Source: Pseudomonadota bacterium (GTDB lineage: Bacteria > Pseudomonadota > Gammaproteobacteria > Burkholderiales > Burkholderiaceae_C). Taken from it: a DNA stretch of 6,960 bases. The notes below the pieces were generated by a model, which worked only from the letters and a program-made list of their open reading frames with translations, searched no databases and was not told the origin of the DNA. This document shows, piece after piece, positions 1 to 5,930 of this stretch. Both the position numbers and the translations under genes were made by a program. The stretch is taken from NCBI GenBank assembly GCA_023396625.1, contig JAEWVY010000418.1, positions 1 to 6,960 on the forward strand. The letters run 5' to 3'. Every line of letters starts with the position of its first letter. Positions within the stretch are counted from its first letter, which is position 1.

Positions 1-618
1 GGGCATGGAGAACCATTCACGGCGCGCGCCTTCCCAGTCAAACGCATGGCGTTTGTGGTTGGCGGGATCCATCAGGAACGCCAACGGCACCTCGAAGGCA
101 TCGGCCACCTCGAAGGGATTGAGCCGCAATTCGAAGGCCGGTTCCACCAGCGCCACGACGGGCGTGACCACGAACGCGGTGCCGGTAACATACGCCGGCA
201 AACTCCCCAGTACATGAATGAATCGGGTTTCCAGGCCGATCTCCTCATGGGCCTCACGCACCGCGGCAGCGGTCTCGTCGGCATCCGCGTCGTCGACCTT
301 GCCGCCTGGAAAGGCGATTTGCCCTGCGTGGGTCGACAGATGCGCGGTGCGCTCCGTCAGCAGCACATGCGGCGCGTCGCCCCCCTTCCCTCGCATGACC
401 AGTGGCACCAGCACGGCCGCGCGGGTACTGCGGCGGCTCGTGAAGGCCGGCTCCCTCACCACTTCGGGTTGCCAGAAAGGCGGGGATTCGAAACGCCGCT
501 GCAAGGCGGACGGCATCAACGCGGCGGCGCCGACGGGGGGAAGGTGCGCATCCACACCGAGAACGGGCACTTCGCGAGGGTCGAACCGGGGGAGTCTGGA
601 CAAGGTTCCGTCAGACAT
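1..618 (-). CDS. CoA pyrophosphatase-type NUDIX hydrolase (3' end missing)
   Basis: The first 206 codons of a NUDIX hydrolase are visible; the reading frame is still open at the left edge. The family cleaves the pyrophosphate of coenzyme A and its derivatives, giving 3',5'-ADP and 4'-phosphopantetheine, in the cytoplasm. The CoA-type signature is at residues 86-106: LLTERT, then HAGQIAFPGG. It runs into the Nudix helix, REAHEEIGL, at residues 121-129, where the metal-binding glutamates lie. The 14 residues between GG and RE match my recollection of E. coli NudL, so the absent classical upstream Glu is normal for this subgroup. The usual Arg of the CoA motif (LLTxR...R) is Ser here (S96). The ATG start at 618 fits the family N-terminus (RLPRFDPREVPV at 8-19), although no good Shine-Dalgarno precedes it. 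About 20 C-terminal residues are probably missing. The start lies only 12 bp after the terminator of the upstream operon. Confidence 0.93.
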   Translation of the reverse strand, partial: MSDGTLSRLPRFDPREVPVLGVDAHLPPVGAAALMPSALQRRFESPPFWQPEVVREPAFTSRRSTRAAVLVPLVMRGKGGDAPHVLLTERTAHLSTHAGQIAFPGGKVDDADADETAAAVREAHEEIGLETRFIHVLGSLPAYVTGTAFVVTPVVALVEPAFELRLNPFEVADAFEVPLAFLMDPANHKRHAFDWEGARREWFSMP

Positions 619-630
619 GGTCACACACAA

Positions 631-663
631 AGAAAAAGGCCGCCCGTTTGCCAGGGCAGCCTT
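631..663 (-). terminator. Intrinsic terminator of the lipoprotein operon
   Basis: Read on the minus strand, AAGGC-T-GCCC, an 8-base loop (TGGCAAAC) and GGGC-G-GCCTT form a 10-bp stem with one T-G wobble. It is followed directly by a T-rich tract (TTTTTCTTT, shared in part with the stem end). It starts about 30 bases after the FlgO-like stop codon at 693-695. Only 12 bp separate it from the NUDIX start, so that gene needs read-through or a promoter buried in this region. Confidence 0.88.
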
Positions 664-692
664 CGATGTCAGGAGTCGCGTTGGCGCAATGT

Positions 693-1250
693 TCAGCGAG
701 CGGCCTGAACCTGAAGCAATTTGGTGACGTCCCGGTCATTGGGAAGCGCATAGTCATGGGCCCGGATGATCCTGCTGTCCTCCGTGCGAACGAACTTCAG
801 GCTCACATAGGTGAGGTTGGCGGCGGCCGAATACGTCCCCACCAGCACCATGCTCGCATTGTGACTGCGAGCGATGTCCTTGACTTCCCGCGAAAGCAGC
901 AACTCGCCCGTTTCCTCCTTGACGAAAACATCCCCCCGGAGCTTCATCTCCTTCACATTGAACCCGGCCATCGCCAGGTTTGACGCATATTGCTCCGACA
1001 ACGTGCGCCCCAGCGGGGCGGACCGGCGCATGTCGTTCACGTTGACGACCGTCGCCACCAGCACGGGCGTGTTTCCGATCGAACGCATGTCGAAACCATC
1101 CACCAGTTTGAGAATCGCTCCGCGATTGGTGGCCATGAACTTGCTGGCCAAAGCGTCCTCATATGTCGGATCAACCCGAACCACGGGCGGCGCGCTGCAA
1201 CCGGCCAGAACCGAGATGGCCAGCGCCGAGAGAATCAGTTTCGATTTCAT
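693..1250 (-). CDS. FlgO-like outer membrane lipoprotein
   Basis: This 185-residue protein resembles the FlgO domain family. FlgO was described in Vibrio as an outer-membrane lipoprotein needed for normal flagellar motility, but many family members sit away from flagellar genes. A lipoprotein signal is clear: K2/K4, a hydrophobic stretch 5-16, and lipobox LAGC with Cys18 as the lipidated residue. Ser19 follows, so there is no Asp+2 inner-membrane retention signal. The FlgO-like core spans about residues 35-170. It includes VATVVNVNDMRRSAPLGRTL (65-84), then GELLLSREVKDIA (115-127) and MVLVGTY (134-140). The ATG overlaps the stop of the upstream lipoprotein gene (ATGA, 1250-1247). AAGGTGG at 1258-1264 is 7 bases upstream, so translation is probably coupled. 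No flagellar gene is nearby, so a motility role is not supported by context. Confidence 0.85.
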   Translation of the reverse strand: MKSKLILSALAISVLAGCSAPPVVRVDPTYEDALASKFMATNRGAILKLVDGFDMRSIGNTPVLVATVVNVNDMRRSAPLGRTLSEQYASNLAMAGFNVKEMKLRGDVFVKEETGELLLSREVKDIARSHNASMVLVGTYSAAANLTYVSLKFVRTEDSRIIRAHDYALPNDRDVTKLLQVQAAR

Positions 1251-1921
1251 GGGCCAACCACCTTCATGGTCTTCGGCGTGCGCAGCGCGGCGAACAGCAT
1301 CTGGTCTTCCTCTTCGACATAGTACACATCGGTCTTGCGCGCCAGATAGCGCTCGCCAGCCGAAATCGTGGTGGTCAGCACCAATTCCGTGCTTGTGGGC
1401 CCACCTGTGTACGCGCTCGCGACATAGTCCGCCACGCCAGCCAGCGCGAGCCCCCCGGCGAGTTTCGCATCCACATGCTCCAGACGCAGCCCATAAATCG
1501 CATACAGGCCCGCAGTCAGCATGGTGAAGCCACCCGGAACAAAGTGCGGACGAGGACTGTTGTGGCGTACCACCTGCGCGTGGTAGCTCACCTCCATGGC
1601 ATTGCCCGGTGAATGCTGAACCACGCGCCCGGCCCTGACCAGTTCGGTGATCAGGAAATCACGAAACGCCTGGTCGAACTCCGACGCATTTTGCGGCAGG
1701 GCCACATACAACGCCATGGACGCCCCTCCAGCCTTGTTCACGGATTCGAGCGTTTGCGCCACGATATCCTTGGACAACAGGCCCCAGTGCCCGGCCGACC
1801 GCACCTTGGGCTGCACTGTCAGGGGGAAATTTTCCGCCACCGGAATGGGTGACGTGGCACATCCGGTCAACATCACGGCGCCGCTCAATAGCGCCCACTG
1901 CACGATCTTCTTGCTTGTCAA
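1247..1921 (-). CDS. Unrecognised outer membrane lipoprotein, operon partner of the FlgO-like protein
   Basis: I do not recognise this 224-residue protein. The start is taken as TTG at 1921. GAGGGGG (1927-1933) lies 5 bases upstream, and this start gives a textbook lipoprotein signal: K4 K5, a hydrophobic stretch 6-18, and lipobox LTGC with Cys21. The in-frame ATG at 1981 would add 20 polar residues before the signal and is disfavoured. The mature part begins with a Pro-rich linker, then HWGLLSKDIVAQ (about 45-56) and an amphipathic stretch FDQAFRDFLITELVRAG (82-98). Two Gly/Ala-rich hydrophobic segments follow, at about 129-145 and 154-170, then a beta-like stretch STELVLTTTI (177-186) and an acidic YYVEEED (200-206). 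The hydrophobic segments suggest membrane contact or oligomerisation (inference). The stop overlaps the FlgO-like start by 4 bases, so the two proteins probably act together at the outer membrane. Confidence 0.82.
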   Translation of the reverse strand: MTSKKIVQWALLSGAVMLTGCATSPIPVAENFPLTVQPKVRSAGHWGLLSKDIVAQTLESVNKAGGASMALYVALPQNASEFDQAFRDFLITELVRAGRVVQHSPGNAMEVSYHAQVVRHNSPRPHFVPGGFTMLTAGLYAIYGLRLEHVDAKLAGGLALAGVADYVASAYTGGPTSTELVLTTTISAGERYLARKTDVYYVEEEDQMLFAALRTPKTMKVVGP

Positions 1922-1926
1922 CTTAA

Positions 1927-1933
1927 CCCCCTC
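1927..1933 (-). promoter_or_regulatory. Ribosome-binding site deciding a TTG start
   Basis: GAGGGGG on the minus strand, 5 bases before TTG at 1921-1919. Together with the signal peptide that begins immediately after that TTG, it supports the shorter lipoprotein over the ATG at 1981. Confidence 0.6.
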
Positions 1934-2007
1934 ATCATAGGTTTCGGGCCTCAACGGGATGCAGGCAACGCGCCAGTCCATGCCCGCGCCACATCATCAC
2001 ACGGATG

Positions 2008-2037
2008 ATTATCAGCAGGGCAGCCGCAAAACAACAA
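2008..2037 (-). promoter_or_regulatory. Candidate promoter of the two-lipoprotein operon
   Basis: On the minus strand, a -35-like TTGTTG (2032-2037; 3 of 6 to TTGACA) is followed after 18 bp by GATAAT (2008-2013; 5 of 6 to TATAAT). Transcription would start near 2001, giving a leader of about 80 bases to the TTG start. The -10 region, GCTGATAA, is also 7 of 8 to the sigma-28 (FliA) -10 consensus GCCGATAA, which is tempting next to a FlgO-like gene. No sigma-28 -35 element is present at the right distance. The rest of the 1922-2170 gap holds no further element I can support. Confidence 0.35.
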
Positions 2038-2170
2038 GAAAAATCCGCACCAAATGGGGAATCCTGCCGCAAACCGGCCTGGCTGTTGCGGGTTTGGCAA
2101 CATGCCTTGGGGCAGAGGCGCCCACTTCGCGGAAGGCGGCAGCCTCCCGCCAGTCAAGAAAACCACCCGC

Positions 2171-2809
2171 TCAGACCCCGCCGGCCGCTGCCGGGCCCGC
2201 GCCTCGAACGGGCGCGACCAGCGGCCTGATCTCGACCTGGGCCTTCAGTTCATGCGCCACCAGGTACGGCAGAGGCATGCCAGACAAAGGGTAGACAGCG
2301 GGGTCGAAAGCCCGAACCTCCTCGCGGGCAATGTTTCTCGCCAATTGGGTGCCCACCCGGCCAGGATCGTCAAAACATTCCTGCGGATTGTCCGGCACGA
2401 TATGGCTGCGGCAGACCACGGGACGAACCCTGTAGATCGAACACTGGTTGTTCAAGAGAAAAGGGCAAGCGATCCGCCTCTGCCGAAACACCGCCCTGAC
2501 CGCGCTGATTTCAGCCAGGCTGAGCGGCGTGTCCCGGTTGGCGGGTCGGGTGGCGCCATTGAAGGCGCTAAACCAGGACTTCAAATTGGCGCGCACCTGC
2601 AGCTTCTGTTTTGTCGGCATCTCGCGCCGCAAAAACCCGATGACGAGCGACTCCTCCCAATTCAGCACGTCCACGATCTGGTGGCAGCAGGTGCCACAGC
2701 CCTTGTAACAGGCCTTGGGCAAGGCACCAATTCGCAGTTCCATGGCCTGATGGACTTTTTCGGCCGTTTTCTCCACCTGTATCGGAATCGTCCTGCTCGT
2801 CTGGCTCAT
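2171..2809 (-). CDS. YkgJ-family cysteine-cluster protein
   Basis: A 212-residue member of the YkgJ / CxxCxxCC family, proposed to chelate zinc or iron through conserved cysteines; its biochemical role is not established. The cluster is at C34-x3-C38-x2-C41-C42 (CYKGCGTCC). It is followed by C115 and C123 in CPFLLNNQCSIY and by C133 in RPVVCR. C145 comes later, in NPQECFD. This is the expected family order. There is no signal peptide or membrane span, so it is cytoplasmic. The start at 2809 has GGAG (2816-2819) 6 bases upstream. An in-frame ATG at 2878 would add 23 residues but has no comparable site. The C-terminus ends in a low-complexity Gly/Ala/Pro tail. It appears to be a single-gene unit. 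I see no convincing -10 box upstream and no terminator downstream. Confidence 0.88.
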   Translation of the reverse strand: MSQTSRTIPIQVEKTAEKVHQAMELRIGALPKACYKGCGTCCHQIVDVLNWEESLVIGFLRREMPTKQKLQVRANLKSWFSAFNGATRPANRDTPLSLAEISAVRAVFRQRRIACPFLLNNQCSIYRVRPVVCRSHIVPDNPQECFDDPGRVGTQLARNIAREEVRAFDPAVYPLSGMPLPYLVAHELKAQVEIRPLVAPVRGAGPAAAGGV

Positions 2810-3110
2810 CTCTCGCTCCACATCCTGCTGCCGGCGTTTCCCGCACCTGCCCCACGCCTCGGGCTTCTTGCAGGACATCTGTCCACCGGGCTTGTCAAAG
2901 AAAGAAATTCAACCACAACTCGATCACCCCCCGTTGAATACCCGGGATCGCGCCACGTTGCTTACCGCTCGCCCGCGGCCATTTCCCCCAGCGTGCCGCC
3001 AGACGCATGCGCGCTTCTGCGGCAGGCAAACCACCCTCGCGCATGCCACGCATGAATATCGACATTTTTGGCCTGTATCCAGCGTGGAATATAGCGATTG
3101 AGTTCAAAAT
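2810..3110. other. 301-bp stretch without a convincing gene
   Basis: This lies between the transporter stop and the YkgJ start. On the minus strand it contains a 50-codon ORF overlapping the transporter stop (listed separately). A second short frame, from about 3062 to 2895, includes MREGGLPAAEARMRLAARWG. Neither resembles a family I know and codon bias does not choose between them; a decayed gene is possible. A hairpin at 2921-2950 (CGATC...GATCG with an imperfect inner stem) precedes a T-rich stretch (minus strand, about 2899-2912), but a gap and bulges make it a poor terminator. TTGACA at 2893-2898 (minus) has no acceptable -10 partner. Confidence 0.5.
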
Positions 3111-3114
3111 TCAT
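2962..3114 (-). CDS. Possible 50-residue protein coupled to the transporter stop
   Basis: I do not recognise this ORF. Its ATG (3114-3112) overlaps the transporter TGA (3113-3111) as ATGA, the layout of translationally coupled genes. The product begins MNFELNRYIPRWIQAK, is basic and rich in His, Trp and Arg, and has one Cys (C31). It has no membrane segment or signal peptide and no clear Shine-Dalgarno of its own. Codon choice in the first half is AT-richer than in its neighbours. The overlap is the only real support, and a chance ORF is the more likely explanation. Confidence 0.2.
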   Translation of the reverse strand: MNFELNRYIPRWIQAKNVDIHAWHARGWFACRRSAHASGGTLGEMAAGER

Positions 3115-4445
3115 AGCGACTCTGGCCTGCACCCATCCGTCACATGACGCACGGGCGAGGCCACCAGGGCCGCCAGCGCCATGCACGCCAGCAAACCGCC
3201 ACAACCCATGAACAACTGGGGCAGCGTGATGAAGCGCAACAACCAGCCGGCGAATGCACCGGACAGAGGCGCCAGGCCGACGAAGATGAACATGAACATG
3301 CTCATCACGCGCCCCATGAGCCCCGGCGGGGTGCGCCGCTGCAGCCAGGTGAAGATGGACACCTGCATGAATCCGCCCAGCACGCCGATGACACCCAGCA
3401 GCGCCGCGCCCTGCCAGGTGGCCGAGATCCGTCCCATGGGCATGAACAGCAGGCCCACCACCACATCCACCGTCAGCATGGTCATGCCCAGCGTGCCCAG
3501 CCGCAGCCCGGGGCGCGCGCCGGAGACGGCCATGCCCAACATCGTGCCGGCACCGTGAACCCCCAGCAGGATGCCCAGGGCGGCAGCGCCCAGGTTCAGC
3601 GTGGAGGCCAGCACCGGCATCGCGATCTGCACCGGCCCGGTGATCAGCACCGCCACCACGCCCCAGTACAGAAAGCACAGGCGCAGGTCGCGGTCCTGCC
3701 ACAGGTGGCGCAGACCCGCCGCGACGATCGCGAGCACCGTCTGCCCTGCCGGGGCGGGAATGGACCGGCTGTTCGGGTCGCCCGCGCGCGGGTGCGCGGA
3801 CGCTTGCACCTGCGCCAGCGTCCAGGCGGAGACCAGGAAACTCAGCGCATCCAGACCAAAGGCCACACTCAGGCCACGTGCGTCCGCGACCACGCCCGCC
3901 GTGGCGCCGCCCGCCGCGCCATCGCCCAACACGGCAATCAGCACGCCTGCCAGCAGCGGCCCCAGGAACATCGAGAACTGGCGCACACCCATCATCACGC
4001 CGTTGGCCGCAGGCAACTGGGCAGGGGGCATCACGTGCGGCAGCATGGACGTGGCCGAGGGGATGCTGAAGGCCGTGGCCAGGCCAATGGCCAGCGCCAG
4101 CGCGTACACGGTCCACAGCGACAGGCTGCCGGTCAGCACCAGCACGGCGAGTGCCCCCAGCAGCACGGTGTTGACGTACTTGGTGATCATCAACACCGTC
4201 TTGGGCGAATGGCGGTCCACCACGGCTCCACCGATCAGGATGAACAAGGCACGCGGCAGGCTCAGCAGCCCGAGTACGGTGCCCAGCACCAAGGGGTCCG
4301 CGGTCATGCGCAGCACCAGCCAGGGCAAGGCCACCAGGGTGAACTGGTCGCCCAGCATGGAAATGATGGCGCCGGCCATCAGCCAGACAAAGTTACGGTC
4401 GCGCAGCAGCGCCGTGCGCGCGGGGGCAGATGAACGAGTGATCAT
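3111..4445 (-). CDS. MFS efflux-type transporter
   Basis: A 444-residue inner-membrane protein of the major facilitator superfamily. It is closest in style to the MFS_3 / DHA3 group, whose members export drugs, macrolides or siderophores, usually by proton antiport. About 12 hydrophobic helices are visible, for example 20-46, 54-75, 86-107, 111-130, 154-173 and 194-211. A long polar loop of about 215-232 joins the two halves. Motif A in the loop after helix 2 reads GGAVVDRHSPK (72-82), with the conserved Asp77-Arg78. A related GLMGRVMSM (375-383) lies in the matching loop of the second half. The ATG at 4445 has AGGAGG (4457-4462), 11 bases upstream. The gene follows the MerR-family regulator by 66 bp, and that gap carries its own MerR-type promoter. 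The substrate cannot be read from sequence; a toxic aromatic or antibiotic-like compound is inferred from the TipAS-like regulator. Confidence 0.92.
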   Translation of the reverse strand: MITRSSAPARTALLRDRNFVWLMAGAIISMLGDQFTLVALPWLVLRMTADPLVLGTVLGLLSLPRALFILIGGAVVDRHSPKTVLMITKYVNTVLLGALAVLVLTGSLSLWTVYALALAIGLATAFSIPSATSMLPHVMPPAQLPAANGVMMGVRQFSMFLGPLLAGVLIAVLGDGAAGGATAGVVADARGLSVAFGLDALSFLVSAWTLAQVQASAHPRAGDPNSRSIPAPAGQTVLAIVAAGLRHLWQDRDLRLCFLYWGVVAVLITGPVQIAMPVLASTLNLGAAALGILLGVHGAGTMLGMAVSGARPGLRLGTLGMTMLTVDVVVGLLFMPMGRISATWQGAALLGVIGVLGGFMQVSIFTWLQRRTPPGLMGRVMSMFMFIFVGLAPLSGAFAGWLLRFITLPQLFMGCGGLLACMALAALVASPVRHVTDGCRPESL

Positions 4446-4456
4446 GGGGTTTCTTT

Positions 4457-4462
4457 CCTCCT
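4457..4462 (-). promoter_or_regulatory. Ribosome-binding site of the transporter
   Basis: AGGAGG on the minus strand, 11 bases before the ATG at 4445-4443. The spacing is long, but the match is perfect and no other start lies nearby. The site falls inside the short leader predicted from the promoter at 4485-4515. Confidence 0.6.
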
Positions 4463-4484
4463 GAGGACAGCTACTGAAACCTGC

Positions 4485-4515
4485 ATGGTCGGCCCTCCCC
4501 TTGCGTGAGGGTCAA
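4485..4515 (-). promoter_or_regulatory. MerR-type promoter/operator of the transporter gene, overlapping the regulator stop codon
   Basis: On the minus strand, TTGACC (4510-4515) and GACCAT (4485-4490) are separated by exactly 19 bp, the long spacer typical of promoters activated by MerR-family proteins. The half-sites are TTGACCCT (4508-4515) and AGGGCCGA (4489-4496), 11 bp apart. They match the pair upstream of the regulator gene except for one base. The -10 is poor (3 of 6), as expected of an activator-dependent promoter. The regulator's TGA (4514-4512) lies within the -35 element. Transcription would start near 4478, about 33 bases before the transporter ATG. Confidence 0.68.
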
Positions 4516-5540
4516 GCGATATCTGCGGTGGACAAGGGGTGACCCTGCGCGGCCAGGGCACAGCGGATGAAGGTCAGGGTGGTGTCGTCGAACACCGTGG
4601 TACCTTGCAGCAGGGGTTCGGCTCCGTAGGCTGCAATCAGCTTGCGCAGCAACGCGGGCTGACCACCACACAGATCCAGCATCATCCGCTCCCATTGCGC
4701 CACCAGGGCCCGCGCGGCCGCACCCGCCGGATCGGCCTGGGTCGCTTGCAGTGCGTGGGCTTCCCGCCCCAGTTGTTCGATGGCGGCTTCAGGCACGGTG
4801 CGCAGCGTGTGCAGCTCGGCCAGCGTCATGTGGCGCAGCATGGCGTCCATGCGCAGGGCGATGGCGACGTTGATGTAACTCACCACCTCCGGCCCGGGAC
4901 CGTTCCTGAATTGCCCCTTGGGTTCGGCGTGGTACATCCTGCCCCAGCGCTCGATCAGTTCAAAGTTGTCGTTCATCATGGCCAGCGTCAGGTTCATCCA
5001 GCGCAGGGCCAGCGACTGCACCGTGGGCGTGTCCGCAGCCAGTTGTCGCAGCATGGCCTGCCGCACCTCGGCAATCAGATGCTCCCAGGCGGCGCCTTGC
5101 GCCTTGCGGTTGTCCAATATCTGCCGGATTTCCTCGGCGCTGAAGTACTTGGCGTAGGTGGTCATCAGGGACAGCGTGGACAGCCAGTCGCTCATGTCGG
5201 GTTGGTTGCCCGCGGCCAGACGGTCCTGCAGCAGGTGCAATCGCGCACGCAGCTCGGTCGCCTGGCTGATTTCGTGGTCCAGCGCGCGAATCTGGCGGCC
5301 AATGGTCTCGTCCAACCCCTCGCCGCCGCGCTCCAGCATGCCGCCCACGTCGGCCAGGGACAAGCCCAGGTGGCGCAGCGCCTGGATGGCGTGCAGACGC
5401 GCCACGTCGGCCTGGTCATAGAGCCGGTAGCCCGCTTCCGAACGGGCTGAGGGCTTGAGCAGGCCAATGGTGTCGTAATGGTGCAAGGTGCGCACCGTCA
5501 GGCCGGTGCGCTGGGCCAGTTCTCCAACTTTGAGGTGCAA
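4512..5540 (-). CDS. MerR-family regulator with TipAS-like ligand-binding region
   Basis: A 342-residue transcription regulator. The N-terminal winged helix-turn-helix is typical of MerR: VGELAQRTGLTVRTLHHYD at about 5-23, then GLLKP and GYRLYD (37-42). A dimerisation coiled coil follows at about 75-112. The long C-terminal part resembles the TipAS drug-recognition domain: WEHLIAEVRQAM (152-163), then LALRWMNL (177-184). A weaker second copy lies at about 255-330, with ALVAQWERM (278-286). There is no metal-binding cysteine set (only C291 and C327), so organic ligands are more likely than metals. The start is taken as TTG at 5540. AGGAG is 7 bases upstream, and the product then begins MHLKVGELA as family members do. 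The longer ATG at 5612 lies inside the promoter. It is followed by the transporter gene; both have the same type of operator, so autoregulation and control of efflux are inferred. Confidence 0.88.
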   Translation of the reverse strand: MHLKVGELAQRTGLTVRTLHHYDTIGLLKPSARSEAGYRLYDQADVARLHAIQALRHLGLSLADVGGMLERGGEGLDETIGRQIRALDHEISQATELRARLHLLQDRLAAGNQPDMSDWLSTLSLMTTYAKYFSAEEIRQILDNRKAQGAAWEHLIAEVRQAMLRQLAADTPTVQSLALRWMNLTLAMMNDNFELIERWGRMYHAEPKGQFRNGPGPEVVSYINVAIALRMDAMLRHMTLAELHTLRTVPEAAIEQLGREAHALQATQADPAGAAARALVAQWERMMLDLCGGQPALLRKLIAAYGAEPLLQGTTVFDDTTLTFIRCALAAQGHPLSTADIA

Positions 5541-5547
5541 GGCAGGG

Positions 5548-5552
5548 CTCCT
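5548..5552 (-). promoter_or_regulatory. Ribosome-binding site deciding the regulator's TTG start
   Basis: AGGAG on the minus strand, 7 bases before TTG at 5540-5538. The alternative starts GTG at 5567 and ATG at 5612 have no comparable site. Confidence 0.65.
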
Positions 5553-5588
5553 GGGGTGGCGGGCCACCGTGGCGCCACCAATACCCGC

Positions 5589-5619
5589 AGTATCGACCCT
5601 GACGCAATGCAAGGGTCAA
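5589..5619 (-). promoter_or_regulatory. MerR-type promoter/operator of the regulator gene
   Basis: On the minus strand, TTGACC (5614-5619) and GATACT (5589-5594; 4 of 6 to consensus) have a 19-bp spacer. An inverted repeat fills the spacer: TTGACCCT (5612-5619) and AGGGTCGA (5593-5600) with 11 bp between, its core being GACCCT/AGGGTC. MerR-family regulators bind such dyads and untwist the long spacer. Transcription would begin near 5582, leaving a leader of about 40 bases that contains AGGAG. Only bases 5620-5655 separate it from the DUF3079 stop. Confidence 0.72.
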
Positions 5620-5655
5620 GGCTGGCACGATGGGCGCCTGGCCACCCTGCCCTTC

Positions 5656-5880
5656 TTATTTTCGGGATGAGGTCTCTGCGACCACCGCTTGACCGGGCCC
5701 GGATGCCACAGCTTCCGAGCCAGTGCCCCATGCCCACCAGTCCACGCCGAACAACTCGACGGGATGCGGCGTGCGATCAGAACCGTTACCGCAGCGCATG
5801 TCGTCCGCGGCGCAATAGTGATCGCAGCCCCAGCAGACTCGCTCAGGGTGCAGAGGAGCGGCGGGAAATTTCTTTGCCAT
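5656..5880 (-). CDS. DUF3079-family small cysteine protein
   Basis: A 74-residue protein matching the DUF3079 pattern: it begins MAKKFP, followed by HPERVCWGCDHYCAADDM, CGNGSDRT and HPVELFG. The function of the family is unknown. Four cysteines (C16, C19, C23, C30) form a CxxC-x3-C-x6-C cluster that probably binds a metal ion (inference). The conserved WxxWG-like end is present as WWAWG (48-52). The last 22 residues are an Ala/Gly/Ser-rich tail which I do not recall from the family and may be extra. There is no signal peptide, so it is cytoplasmic. The ATG at 5880 lacks a strong Shine-Dalgarno but matches the family N-terminus exactly. It lies 50 bp after the ankyrin gene in the same direction, so co-transcription is possible. 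Confidence 0.85.
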   Translation of the reverse strand: MAKKFPAAPLHPERVCWGCDHYCAADDMRCGNGSDRTPHPVELFGVDWWAWGTGSEAVASGPGQAVVAETSSRK

Positions 5881-5930
5881 GACCGGCGAGAGGTAGGGTC
5901 ACCAAGCGGGGCGCTCGGGACCTTTCGCCA

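Noticed and set aside
238..303. Degenerate Nudix box lacking the usual upstream glutamate
   Set aside because: The same spacing and absence occur in E. coli NudL as I recall it, so this is normal for the CoA-pyrophosphatase subgroup.
46..708. Plus-strand frame of 220 codons opposite the NUDIX gene
   Set aside because: It is the antisense of a clear CoA-type NUDIX domain and its product shows no recognisable fold or motif.
2008..2015. Sigma-28 (FliA) promoter for the lipoprotein operon
   Set aside because: GCTGATAA resembles the FliA -10, but no TAAA-like -35 is present at 15-16 bp, so a sigma-70 reading is at least as good.
2893..2898. Perfect -35 hexamer TTGACA upstream of the YkgJ gene (minus strand)
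   Set aside because: No -10-like hexamer occurs at 16-18 bp; the sequence there is TCCTGC-like.
2921..2950. Hairpin after the transporter as an intrinsic terminator
   Set aside because: The stem has a bulge and a long loop, and the T-rich stretch starts several bases too far downstream.
2054..3055. Plus-strand frame of 333 codons across the YkgJ region
   Set aside because: The opposite strand has the ordered cysteine cluster and a good ribosome-binding site; the plus-strand product is low in recognisable motifs and spans an intergenic region.
3144..4433. Long plus-strand frame (429 codons) opposite the transporter
   Set aside because: Its product is dominated by His, Gln, Arg and Gly, the usual antisense shadow of a high-GC membrane-protein gene; the opposite strand has a clear MFS protein with motif A.
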